Origin: CAYFVU01 sp964594775
GTDB taxonomy: Bacteria; Spirochaetota; Spirochaetia; DSM-16054; Sediminispirochaetaceae
Assembly (NCBI GenBank): GCA_964594775.1
Contig: CAZQNO010000004.1
Span: 16,556-80,555 of the forward strand
DNA: 64,000 nt
Direction: 5' to 3'
The notes under the pieces were generated by a model. It worked only from the letters and a program-made list of their open reading frames with translations. It searched no databases and had not been told where the DNA came from. How positions within the stretch are numbered: position 1 is the first letter of the stretch; each line of letters starts with the position of its first letter. Made by a program: the position numbers and the translations under genes. Positions 34,000-41,628 of the stretch are shown here, piece by piece.

Positions 34000-35176
34000 A
34001 GAGATGGTAAAAGCCCTCTCGCGATTACAGACCGAGAAGATGTATCTCAACGACTTTTTTCTCACCTGGGACAAGAGTGACGATGAAATCGCGGCAAGCT
34101 TTGCTGTGGCGGAAATTTTCAGAGGAATGCGGGAGCGGAACATCGCAGCCCGGGTCTTCGACAGCGGGCTGGGGATTTCCATCTTCAGAGACAACTCTAC
34201 GCGTACCCGCTTCAGCTATGCCGGCGCCTGCAATCTCCTCGGGCTGGAGGTGCAGGATCTGGATGAGAAGAAGAGCCAGATCGCTCACGGAGAGACGGTG
34301 AGGGAGACGGCAAATATGGTCAGCTTTATGGCCGATGTAATCGGTATCCGCGATGACATGTACATCGGCCGGGGACACACCTACATGCAGGAGGTCGCCG
34401 ATGCGGTTTCCCAGGGCTATCTCGACGGGGTCCTGGAACAGCGGCCGACTCTGGTGAACCTGCAGTGCGACATAGATCATCCCACCCAGTCCATGGCGGA
34501 CATGCTCCACGTGATCAATCATTTCGGCGGAGTGGAAAATCTCCGGGGGAAGAAAATCGCCGTAACTTGGGCCTACAGTCCCAGCTATGGAAAACCCCTT
34601 TCGGTACCCCAGGGAGTAGTCGGGCTCTTTAGCCGCTTCGGCATGGACGTGAGCCTCGCCCATCCGGAGGGCTACAATATAATGCCCGAGGTCGAAGAAG
34701 TAGCGCGGAAGAACGCCGAAAACAGCGGCCGCTCCTTCACTCGGGTCGACAGCATGGAAGAGGCCTTCGATGATGCGGACATCGTCTATCCCAAGAGTTG
34801 GGCGCCCTTCTCCGTCATGGAAGAGCGGACCAGACTGGTGGAAGAGGGAGATGAGAAAGGTTTGGCGGAACTGGAGAAAAAAGGTCTCGAGCAAAACAAG
34901 AGGCACATGGATTGGGAATGTACCGAAGAGCTCATGGCCTCGACGAAGGATGGAGAGGCCCTCTACCTGCATTGCCTTCCCGCCGACATCACCGGTGTGA
35001 GCGGTGAGCACGGCGAAGTCGCCGAAAGCGTCTTCGAGCGCTACCGTGTGCCCCTTTACAAAGAGGCCGGCTACAAGCCCTACATTATCGCCGCGATGAT
35101 CTTTCTCTCTAAGTTCGCCGCTCCTACGGAGAAACTCATGGAGATCCTCCGGCGGGAGGCAAAGAGGATGGGCTGA
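33980..35176 (+). CDS. ygeW: Knotted carbamoyltransferase YgeW
   Basis: This 398-residue protein matches YgeW length (about 396). The carbamoyl-phosphate site is DNSTRTRFSYAGACNLLGL (about 73-91). Later motifs are MADMLHVINHFG, TWAYSPSYGKPLSVPQGV (about 195-212) and LHCLPADITGVSGEHGEV (about 331-348). YgeW is a member of the aspartate/ornithine carbamoyltransferase superfamily specific to purine/urate degradation clusters, where it is thought to split a carbamoylated 2,3-diaminopropionate intermediate and give carbamoyl phosphate. It overlaps the previous gene by 20 bp and is the last gene of the ygfK operon. No carbamate kinase is present in the window. Confidence 0.93.
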   Translation: MDRIGIEEMVKALSRLQTEKMYLNDFFLTWDKSDDEIAASFAVAEIFRGMRERNIAARVFDSGLGISIFRDNSTRTRFSYAGACNLLGLEVQDLDEKKSQIAHGETVRETANMVSFMADVIGIRDDMYIGRGHTYMQEVADAVSQGYLDGVLEQRPTLVNLQCDIDHPTQSMADMLHVINHFGGVENLRGKKIAVTWAYSPSYGKPLSVPQGVVGLFSRFGMDVSLAHPEGYNIMPEVEEVARKNAENSGRSFTRVDSMEEAFDDADIVYPKSWAPFSVMEERTRLVEEGDEKGLAELEKKGLEQNKRHMDWECTEELMASTKDGEALYLHCLPADITGVSGEHGEVAESVFERYRVPLYKEAGYKPYIIAAMIFLSKFAAPTEKLMEILRREAKRMG

Positions 35177-35227
35177 AATGTCGGTGCGGTCTTCCCCGTT
35201 TCCCCGCCGGCCCCGCTCAGTTCCGAT

Positions 35228-36172
35228 TTAGAAACGATCGAAATCGTCATCGTCGAGATGTATCACCTCATTCGGATGAACCGGGCGGATTCCCGTTTCG
35301 TTCTGCGGGGACTTGCCGCGCTTGCTCGCTTGGGTACCGCCGAGTGCGCTGCTATGAGCGCTGCCACCGGCTGGAGAGCTCTCCCTCCTTGGTGCCGGAA
35401 TCTGTCTCTGAGAGCCGCCTTCCTGAGAAAGGGAAACGAGCCGGGCATCGAGGCGGAACTGTCCGACCATGCCTTTAAGCTGTTGTGCCTGTCCGGCGAG
35501 TTCCTCCGAGGCGGAGGCGCTCTCTTCGGCACTGGCCGTGCCGGCCTGGGTTGCCTGATCGATCTGGTCGAGGCCCTCGGTTATTTGTTCTATCGCCTGG
35601 GCCTGCTCTCTGCTCGCCTGGGCGATTTCTTCGAGAACACCGGCCTTGTAACGAAGGGCATCTACCCTGTGTTTCACCGAGAGATACACTCCTCGAATAC
35701 TTTCGTCGGCGAATTCGATATCCAAATCTCCAAGGGCGATCCTTCCCGCTATCTCTTCTCTCACCACCGGGTCGGCGCCGAGCTGTCTAAGAATACCGCG
35801 GATGATGAAGAAGGCGAGAACTATGCCCAGCACGAAGGCGGCGGCAGAGACGATTATCGCCGTTAAAATGGCGGTGTGCTTGTTGCGCTGCACCTGCGGT
35901 CCCAAACGGCCCTGGTCAGCCTGGATCGATTCTACAACGGACTGACCGTCTGCGGCAATTTTCGGGCCCAGTACATCGAGATAGTTATCCACGTAGTCGT
36001 TTCGTTCGGTGATGATGTCGACAACTGCGGGGAAGTGACTCTTATACTGCTGAGATTTGCCTGTCGCCGTTTCCATCAAGCTCCGCCGCTGAAGATTCTG
36101 CAGCTCCCTGTCGAGGGTGTCGAGATTTTCGTAGAGTCCCTTCAATTCATCATTTACCCGCTGCACGTGCAC
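35228..36172 (-). pseudogene. Decayed methyl-accepting chemotaxis protein
   Basis: The frame encodes only pieces of a chemoreceptor. There is a helical sensor fragment without its first transmembrane helix or start region, then one transmembrane segment (AIIVSAAAFVLGIVLAFFII, about 102-121) and a partial HAMP. The text then jumps to the extreme end of the signalling helix (EQAQAIEQITEGLDQIDQAT; EESASASEELAGQAQQLKG). The whole methylation region and the CheA/CheW-binding hairpin tip are missing, roughly 200 residues. A C-terminal acidic tail (HLDDDDFDRF), as on full-length receptors, is still there. The open frame begins directly after the stop of the adjoining AI-2E-type gene, in the same frame, so no clear start exists. 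It is most simply a deletion derivative. Confidence 0.7.
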
Positions 36173-36199
36173 CGTCTCGTTTCTCTCTGCCGCAGTATT

Positions 36200-37357
36200 T
36201 CAGCTGCGGTCCAGCCGGTCGAGGCTGCGGGAGTGCTGCAGGGTGTAGATGTAGAGCATTACCGTCAGCAGTCCGAAGATCAGGGGACCGTAGAGGATGC
36301 CGATGGGGCCGAAGAGGCGTATTCCGCCGATCAGGGCGAAGAAGAGGATGAGGGTAGACATGCCGGACTTTCCCTGCATGAGGGAGGGGCGGAGAAAGTT
36401 GTCGATGGATCCGACTCCGCCGGCACACCAGATGAAAATAAAAAGCGCCGAGATGTACTTGCCCAGGACCAGCATGTAGAGGGTGATGGGGACCCATACC
36501 AGGGCGGTTCCCACCAAGGGAATGAATGAAGAGATCCCCAGCATGACTCCCCAGAAGAGGGCCGATACGCCGATTATCTTGAAGCCTATCATCGCCGCCG
36601 CGGCTTGTAGTGCCGCGGTAAGCAGCATGCCGAGAAGCACCGCCCGGACGATGTGGCGCACCCTCATCACCAGAAGTTTCTCGTGGCTGCTCGAGAGGGG
36701 CAAAACCCTCAGGAAGTAGGCGAGCATCTGGTCTCCGTCGCGGAAGGCGTAGAACATGATGAAGAGCATAATGAAGAAGTTCATGAGAAGGAGACCGGTC
36801 TGCGAGAGGAGAGGAAGAATAAAGCCGCCAAGGGTCTGCACCATGCGTTTTCCCAGATTTGCCAGCCCGTCGGTCAGAGTTCCCTCTTCTCCCAAGAAAC
36901 GGGTGAGGGCGCTCTCAATCGAAAGTCTCACGTTTTCGAGGAGGGGCCGGTTCTCGAGGTCCATCGATCGGAAACGATCCACGAGCTCCGCCGGTGCTCC
37001 GGAGGCGACCCAGGACTGAATGTTCTGTCCCACGCCGATGCCCTGTCGCACAATCGCCGCGGTGAAAAGGAAGAATGGGATGACCACCACGAGAAAGATC
37101 CCCGCTACCGAGAGGGCGGCGGCAATGCTCTTTCGCATATTCAATCGGAGCAACAGGCGCGTATAGAAGGGATGGAATATCGTGACGAGAAAGAGGGCGA
37201 GAACCATTGGTGCGATAAAGGGGCGGATGAGGAAGAAGACGCCGAGCAGGCCCAGGCCCACGAGGAGAAAGAGCACTCCGTTGGAAAGTGCCTTGGTCTC
37301 AATTGTCTCATCCCTATTTCGCCGGGAAGGGCGAACTTCCCCCCCTCGCCTGTCCAT
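36200..37357 (-). CDS. AI-2E-family membrane protein
   Basis: ATG 37357 gives 385 residues; the frame is open for 144 codons further upstream but that part has no family features. The product has about eight hydrophobic segments: a pair near the N-terminus (GVLFLLVGLGLLGVFFLI), a third near 90, and a cluster in the C-terminal half. It also has the PF01594-type loop regions GVSALFWGVMLGISSFIPLVG and KSGMSTLILFFALIGGIRLFG. Members export AI-2 or act as Na+(Li+)/H+ antiporters or uncharacterised permeases, so the substrate is unknown. Its stop lies directly before the decayed chemoreceptor frame. Confidence 0.88.
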   Translation of the reverse strand: MDRRGGEVRPSRRNRDETIETKALSNGVLFLLVGLGLLGVFFLIRPFIAPMVLALFLVTIFHPFYTRLLLRLNMRKSIAAALSVAGIFLVVVIPFFLFTAAIVRQGIGVGQNIQSWVASGAPAELVDRFRSMDLENRPLLENVRLSIESALTRFLGEEGTLTDGLANLGKRMVQTLGGFILPLLSQTGLLLMNFFIMLFIMFYAFRDGDQMLAYFLRVLPLSSSHEKLLVMRVRHIVRAVLLGMLLTAALQAAAAMIGFKIIGVSALFWGVMLGISSFIPLVGTALVWVPITLYMLVLGKYISALFIFIWCAGGVGSIDNFLRPSLMQGKSGMSTLILFFALIGGIRLFGPIGILYGPLIFGLLTVMLYIYTLQHSRSLDRLDRS

Positions 37358-37697
37358 GAAATCGATGGTACTCTCTGCCTCCGTCCTGGTCAAGCCGATG
37401 GCAGGGTGTATACTGTGTTCATGCCCGATTTCGAGATGCCCCTGAAAGATCTGCGGGCCCGGGACCCGGAAGTGGCCTTTGAGTCGGCTTCCTTTTCTGC
37501 TCCCTGCGGCGAGTGCTTCCCACATTCTTCCATTAGTGAAAAACCATCGCAATTCGTGACAAATTCGAAAATGAACTCGAATAGCCTTATCAAGGAAGCT
37601 GCCGCGAAGCAAGGCCGGAGCCCCCTCCATAGTGACGAGGGGTGCCCCTGGCTTGCCCTCCGCTGACCCCCTAGCAATTCTGTCGCCGCCCACAGTA

Positions 37698-37740
37698 ATG
37701 CTAAAGGTGAAGGGTATTTCATACACTTCACCTTTAGCAT
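37698..37740. repeat. 15-bp perfect inverted repeat with 13-nt loop
   Basis: The arms ATGCTAAAGGTGAAG (37698-37712) and CTTCACCTTTAGCAT (37726-37740) are exact reverse complements around a 13-nt spacer. No T tract follows on either strand, so a rho-independent terminator is unlikely. The site is about 60 bp upstream of the XDH-3 promoter and may be an operator, or the trace of a mobile element. Confidence 0.6.
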
Positions 37741-37797
37741 ACGCACAAACCCTTAGAAAAAGCAAAAATGAGAATCGCCTCACCGCCAAGAGGAAGA

Positions 37798-37826
37798 TTG
37801 AAGCGGTATGGATTGTGGTGTAGAAT
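37798..37826 (+). promoter_or_regulatory. Promoter of XDH-3, predicted to give a nearly leaderless mRNA
   Basis: TTGAAG (37798-37803) and TAGAAT (37821-37826) are 17 bp apart. The ATG of the next gene is at 37836, only 9 bp after the -10 element, and no Shine-Dalgarno sequence lies between. Transcription should therefore begin at, or within a few bases of, the start codon. This is inferred from sequence only. Confidence 0.5.
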
Positions 37827-37835
37827 CTTGCCTGT

Positions 37836-40139
37836 ATGAAGAGAGGCGAATCGGCCGTTTTTAGAAACGACGGCTATGCGAAGGTCACCGGTCGTGCGAA
37901 CTACACCGACGACCTCAAATTTTACGGGATGCTGCACGTGGTCCCCGTGTATTCGGAATATGTCCACGCGAAAAACCTCTCTCTCGATACCGCCGAGGCC
38001 GCGCGTTCTCCGGGGGTCCTCGGGGTTTTTACCGCCGCGGATGTACCCGGCAGCGTGCGTTTCGGCCAAATAGCGCAGGATTACTGTATGCTTGCCGAGA
38101 GGAAGATCCTCTTTGAGGGTGATGTGGTCGCCCTTGTGGCGGCCGAACGCCGCGAGCAGGCCCTTGCGGCGGCCGAACGGGTAAAGGTGACGGCGGAGCC
38201 GCTGCCGGCGGTTCTCGATCCGGAGAAGGCCCTCGAGCCCGGAAGTCCGTCGCTGCGGGAGATCTCCGACAGCAATCTGGTCAATCATCATCGTGTCCGA
38301 CGGGGTGATGCGGAGAGAGAGATCGAGAACTGCGAGATAGTGGTGGAGGAGCGCTTTAGTACACAGGCGATAGAACATGCCTATATGGAGCCCGAGTCGG
38401 CAGTCTGCGTTCCCCGGCAGGACGGTGTCATGGAGGTCTACGGAAGCATGCAGCACCCCTTCAGCACCCGACGTTTCGTCGCCGCCATGCTCGGTGAACC
38501 GCACTCCAGCGTTGAAGTCTACCAGCCGCCGGTCGGCGGCGGCTTCGGCGGAAAGGACGACACCGCCGCCATAGTCTGTGCCAGGGCGGCCCTCGTCGCC
38601 CGGCTCCTCGACCGCCCTGCGAAGCTCACCTACACGCGGGAGTGGTCGATGAGAGAAAGCTACAAGCGGCACCCCTACCGGCTGCACTACCGGTGGGGTT
38701 TGGACGGCAGTGGACGGCTCAAGGCCGCGGTGGTGCGTATGATCGCCGATTCGGGGCCCTATCTCTCGGTTACCCCCTGGGTCAACTGGCGGTCCACCGC
38801 TCAGTGCTGCGGTCCCTACACGATGGACCATGTTCGGGCGGACGTAATGAGCGCCGCCACCAATAACACCGTTGGCGGGGCCATGAGGGGTTTCGGTGCG
38901 CCCCAGGTCCTCTTCGCCGTCGAGCAGCTTGCCGACATGGCGGCGGAGAAGGCCGGCATAGATCCACTGGAGTTCCGCCGCCGCAATTTCGTCACGCAGG
39001 GGGGGGAGACGATCACCGGCCAGGTCCTCGATACCCATACGGTGAGCGTAGAAGAGGTGATGGACCGGGTGGCCGAGGAGATAGGCTTTACAGAGAAGCT
39101 TGCCCGCTGCAGCTACGGGGGGCGGGGGGCCTCTGCCCCCCGCAGGGATCCGGCAGCACCTGCCGGCTCCGAGGAGCTCTACGGCATAGGATTGGCGGCG
39201 AGCTATCGCGGTTCGAGCCTCGGGGCCGAGGGAATGGACTTCTGCTCCGCCCTAATAAACTGTCAGTTCGACGGTTCGATCCTCCTCGAGACGGGGATCC
39301 ATGAGAACGGGCAGGGTTCCGAGTCGTTAATGATACTCGTGCTTGCCGAGGAGCTGGGGGTACCGGTGGAGCGGGTCCGTTATAAGCGCTCATCGACCAG
39401 CAATATCCCCGACGGCGGGACCACCGTGGCCACGCGGGGGACGATCATGGGCGGCAGCGCCGTCACCGCGGCGGCGGGAAAGCTCAAGGTCCTCATGGCC
39501 GAAGCCCTGGCGGGGGAACTCGGCTGCGGGGCGGAAGAGGTGCGCTTCCAAAACGACGGGCTGGAAAGTCCCGACGGCAGGCGGCGGCTCGAATGGAGCG
39601 AGGCGATGGACTCGCTCTTTCTCCGACGGGTCTATCCCTATGCCTTCGGCGTCTTCAAGGCCCCCGACGTCTCCTGGGACGATGAGACGGGGCAGGGGGA
39701 CGCCTACTTCACCTACGTCTACAGCTGCCAGGCCGTAGAGCTGACGGTCAATAGAAAGACAGGAAAAATCACGCTGCTGAACATTGTCGCGGCTCACGAC
39801 ATCGGAAAGGCCGTCAACCGCGCGATGGTCCTCGGGCAGATCTACGGGGGCATCGCCCAGGGGATCGGCATGGCCCTCTTAGAAGACCTCAAGCCGAAGG
39901 AGGGGAGGATCGGCGCCAAGAACCTCAACGCCTACCGCATTGCCCGGGCAACGGACCTCCCCGAGATGAACGGGATCATCGTGGAGAACTATGATCCTCA
40001 GTCGGCCTTCGGGGCCAAAGGGATCGGCGAGCCGGCCCTGGAGATCATCGCTCCGGCGGTGGCCAACGCCGTCTACCGGGCCACGGGTATCCGTTGTACC
40101 GACCTGCCCATTCGTATCGAGCTGGAGGAGCCGGCGTGA
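37836..40139 (+). CDS. Molybdenum-hydroxylase large subunit (XDH-3)
   Basis: The 767-residue protein is a second, intact member of the xanthine dehydrogenase family. It has YAKVTGRANYTDDL at the N-terminus, GGGFGGKDD (235-243), AMRGFGAPQV, HENGQGSES, IPDGGTT, and GAKGIGEPALE with the catalytic glutamate (about 726-736). The residue after GGK is Asp where purine-specific enzymes have Glu, so the substrate may not be a purine. A ~18-residue low-complexity insert (about 428-445) contains two hairpin-forming palindromes. Its Fe-S partner follows by a 4-bp overlap (GTGA). No FAD subunit is next to it, so it may share the one at 31682 or use another acceptor. Confidence 0.9.
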   Translation: MKRGESAVFRNDGYAKVTGRANYTDDLKFYGMLHVVPVYSEYVHAKNLSLDTAEAARSPGVLGVFTAADVPGSVRFGQIAQDYCMLAERKILFEGDVVALVAAERREQALAAAERVKVTAEPLPAVLDPEKALEPGSPSLREISDSNLVNHHRVRRGDAEREIENCEIVVEERFSTQAIEHAYMEPESAVCVPRQDGVMEVYGSMQHPFSTRRFVAAMLGEPHSSVEVYQPPVGGGFGGKDDTAAIVCARAALVARLLDRPAKLTYTREWSMRESYKRHPYRLHYRWGLDGSGRLKAAVVRMIADSGPYLSVTPWVNWRSTAQCCGPYTMDHVRADVMSAATNNTVGGAMRGFGAPQVLFAVEQLADMAAEKAGIDPLEFRRRNFVTQGGETITGQVLDTHTVSVEEVMDRVAEEIGFTEKLARCSYGGRGASAPRRDPAAPAGSEELYGIGLAASYRGSSLGAEGMDFCSALINCQFDGSILLETGIHENGQGSESLMILVLAEELGVPVERVRYKRSSTSNIPDGGTTVATRGTIMGGSAVTAAAGKLKVLMAEALAGELGCGAEEVRFQNDGLESPDGRRRLEWSEAMDSLFLRRVYPYAFGVFKAPDVSWDDETGQGDAYFTYVYSCQAVELTVNRKTGKITLLNIVAAHDIGKAVNRAMVLGQIYGGIAQGIGMALLEDLKPKEGRIGAKNLNAYRIARATDLPEMNGIIVENYDPQSAFGAKGIGEPALEIIAPAVANAVYRATGIRCTDLPIRIELEEPA
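39122..39166. repeat. Two adjacent perfect hairpin palindromes inside XDH-3
   Basis: GCGGGGGGC (39122-39130) and GCCCCCCGC (39135-39143) pair around CTCT. CCGGCAG (39150-39156) and CTGCCGG (39160-39166) pair around CAC. Both are in frame within a Gly/Ala/Pro/Arg-rich insert that the related XDH-2 protein lacks at the matching place. They look like a small inserted element rather than protein-driven sequence. Confidence 0.55.
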
Positions 40140-40624
40140 AGAAACAGGTGAAGGAAAAGAAAATCATCGTAAACGGACTGCTGCGGCCGCTGACAGAGGA
40201 AGATCTGGACCTCACCCTCCTCGACTTTCTGCGCGAACGCCTCGATCTGACCGGGACGAAGAACGGCTGCGGCATCGGCGCCTGCGGGGCCTGTACCGTT
40301 CTCGTCGATGGAAAGGCGAAGCGGTCCTGCATCACCAGGGTTTCCGACGTCCTCGGCAGCGAGATCACCACCATCGAGGGGATGGAAGATCCCGACGGCG
40401 GGCTCCACCCCATCCAGCAGGCCTTTCTCGACGCGGGGGCGATACAGTGCGGCTTCTGCACCCCCGGCATGGTTCTGGCGGCGGCCTCCCTGCTGAACAG
40501 GGGACCTCGTCCGACGCGGGAGGAGATCCGAAAGGGGATGCAGGCAAACCTCTGCCGCTGCACCGGCTATCAGCAGATAATAGACGCCGTCGAGCTGGCC
40601 GCCCGGCGGATGGCGGGAGACTGA
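40136..40624 (+). CDS. [2Fe-2S] subunit of XDH-3
   Basis: GTG 40136 overlaps the large-subunit stop (GTGA) and gives 162 residues. Cluster motifs: CGIGACGACTVLVDGKAKRSC for the first centre, CGFCTPGMV and LCRCTGYQ for the second. All eight ligand cysteines are present. It is closer to the XDH-2 than to the XDH-1 Fe-S protein in its second-cluster surroundings. No FAD gene follows; the next gene is a toxin-antitoxin pair 95 bp away. Confidence 0.93.
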   Translation: MKKQVKEKKIIVNGLLRPLTEEDLDLTLLDFLRERLDLTGTKNGCGIGACGACTVLVDGKAKRSCITRVSDVLGSEITTIEGMEDPDGGLHPIQQAFLDAGAIQCGFCTPGMVLAAASLLNRGPRPTREEIRKGMQANLCRCTGYQQIIDAVELAARRMAGD

Positions 40625-40702
40625 GCCTTCGAGTCGGCGAGTTTGCCTCCGCCGGCCGGTACTGCAGACGGTAGATAAAAAAGCTCGACGCCATAGTAGT
40701 AA

Positions 40703-40719
40703 GTAATTACAGTAATTAC
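40703..40719. promoter_or_regulatory. Tandem GTAATTAC palindromes abutting the antitoxin start codon
   Basis: The perfect 8-bp palindrome GTAATTAC occurs at 40703-40710 and 40712-40719 as part of a tandem AGTAATTAC repeat. The second copy ends one base before the ATG at 40720. No Shine-Dalgarno exists between them. MazE/AbrB-type antitoxins autoregulate by binding palindromes near their promoter, so this is a likely operator. Confidence 0.6.
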
Positions 40720-40974
40720 ATGAAGACTAAGATAATCCGCATTGGAAATTCTCGAGGAATTCGGTTGCCGAAAAAGCTTATTGATCTATATGGATTGGAA
40801 GAAGGGGCGGAACTGGAATTTGAGGAAAGCCGGGAAGGCATATTTCTCAAACCCTTGCAGAATCCTTACCGCATCTCCTGGGAAGAATCCTATAAACAGA
40901 TGGCCGCGGAGCAAGAAGAGTCCCTTGAATGGGAAAAGTGGGATACCCTTGTGGAGGATGGGCTGAATGATTGA
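40720..40974 (+). CDS. MazE/AbrB-type antitoxin
   Basis: This 84-residue protein has the SpoVT/AbrB swapped-hairpin DNA-binding fold at residues 1-45: KIIRIGNSRGIRLPKKLIDL, then a GLEEGAELEF strand. The C-terminal part (about 50-84) is acidic and helical (SWEESYKQMAAEQEES), as expected for the toxin-binding tail. It overlaps the toxin gene by 8 bp. The ATG sits directly after two palindromes and has no Shine-Dalgarno, so translation may be leaderless or start poorly unless the mRNA begins at the ATG. Confidence 0.88.
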   Translation: MKTKIIRIGNSRGIRLPKKLIDLYGLEEGAELEFEESREGIFLKPLQNPYRISWEESYKQMAAEQEESLEWEKWDTLVEDGLND

Positions 40975-41299
40975 ACGATATGGAGTGTACCGGGTGCAGC
41001 TCGATCCTTCAATGGGAAGCGAAATGGCGAAAAGGGGGCCCGCAGTAATTATCAGCGATGAGCAGATGAATCGGCATCTCGGTACGGTAGTGATATGTCC
41101 GATTACTACTCGAATACACGAAAAATGGCCTAGCAGGGTGCGTACTACTGTTTCCGGGAAAGAGGGGGAGATCGCGGTGGATCAGATCAGAACCGTGGCG
41201 AAGCGGCGCTTAGGAGAAAGAGTAGGCAAAATCGATCAATCGACAGCCGAGCAGCTGCGGCATATCATCACGGTTATGTATGGAGTGCTCGCGAGATAA
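40967..41299 (+). CDS. MazF/PemK-type toxin (mRNA endoribonuclease)
   Basis: This 110-residue protein has the MazF fold signatures: YGVYRVQLDPSMGSEMAKRGP near the start (the region that carries the catalytic Arg in relatives), PAVIISDEQMNRHLGTVVICPITT, and VAVDQIRTV-like text as AVDQIRTVAKRRLG. MazF enzymes cut mRNA at short sequences. Overlap with the antitoxin (8 bp) and gene order antitoxin-toxin are standard. GGAGGATGGG inside the antitoxin end could be its ribosome-binding site. Confidence 0.88.
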   Translation: MIERYGVYRVQLDPSMGSEMAKRGPAVIISDEQMNRHLGTVVICPITTRIHEKWPSRVRTTVSGKEGEIAVDQIRTVAKRRLGERVGKIDQSTAEQLRHIITVMYGVLAR

Positions 41300-41581
41300 A
41301 AAGATCGATTTTCTCCGGCGCACTATAGGTACGACCCTCTTCGTAAGCCTGCCGCGGAAATTTACCGGATAGCCATCTGCTAAATTGGTGCACGCGCATT
41401 ATGATTTCAAGCTCTTCGACCTGCCCCGTATTTCCGCAATCGTTGTACTAGTAGAAAACGTAAAGAGTATTCTCAAGCCTGGTTCCGCATGCAGGGGACA
41501 GGGACGTTTTTGTTTGCCCTTGGCCAGTAAAGTCAAAAAATAACTGAAAATATGATAAAAAGTCATAAAAAGAAAATTATA
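41300..41581. other. Non-coding region after the toxin-antitoxin pair
   Basis: I see no gene here on either strand. It changes from GC-neutral to very AT-rich from about 41520. A GGGGACAGGGACG tract (about 41493-41506) precedes a T-rich stretch; comparable tracts occur near short REP-like repeats in other genomes, but one copy is not evidence of an element. Confidence 0.4.
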
Positions 41582-41610
41582 TTGACATATATACTTTTCA
41601 GTGAGATAAT
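41582..41610 (+). promoter_or_regulatory. Sigma70-type promoter of the lrp-like gene
   Basis: TTGACA (41582-41587) and GATAAT (41605-41610) are separated by 17 bp, inside an AT-rich region. AGGAGGGAAAGG follows, then the ATG at 41629. Lrp/AsnC regulators often bind AT-rich sites at their own promoter, so autoregulation is likely here. Confidence 0.7.
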
Positions 41611-41628
41611 TTTGACAGGAGGGAAAGG

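Larger units (their letters stand above)
37358..37835. other. 478-bp non-coding region between divergent genes
   Basis: No convincing full-length gene lies here. A short frame from ATG 37421 (directly after a TATACT box at 37409-37414) starts MPDFEMPLKDLR, which recalls the first residues of acetyl-xylan esterase-type proteins. The remaining ~70 residues look random, so a truncated remnant is the most it could be. The region also holds a 15-bp perfect inverted repeat (37698-37740) and the promoter of the next gene (37798-37826), annotated separately. Confidence 0.5.

Noticed and set aside
24562..35176. Selenocysteine-dependent xanthine dehydrogenase genes
   Set aside because: No in-frame TGA interrupts the large-subunit reading frames and no adjacent selenium-insertion genes (yqeB/yqeC type) are visible.
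37698..37740. The 15-bp inverted repeat as a terminator of the AI-2E gene or of the XDH-3 operon
   Set aside because: It lies upstream of both genes, which diverge from this region, and lacks a T tract on either side.
40720..41299. Toxin-antitoxin pair as part of a mobile island
   Set aside because: No integrase, att-like repeats or tRNA are visible around it; composition changes only in the non-coding DNA after it.
41493..41510. GGGGACAGGGACG tract as a REP-like element
   Set aside because: Only one copy is seen, without an inverted partner or nearby transposase.
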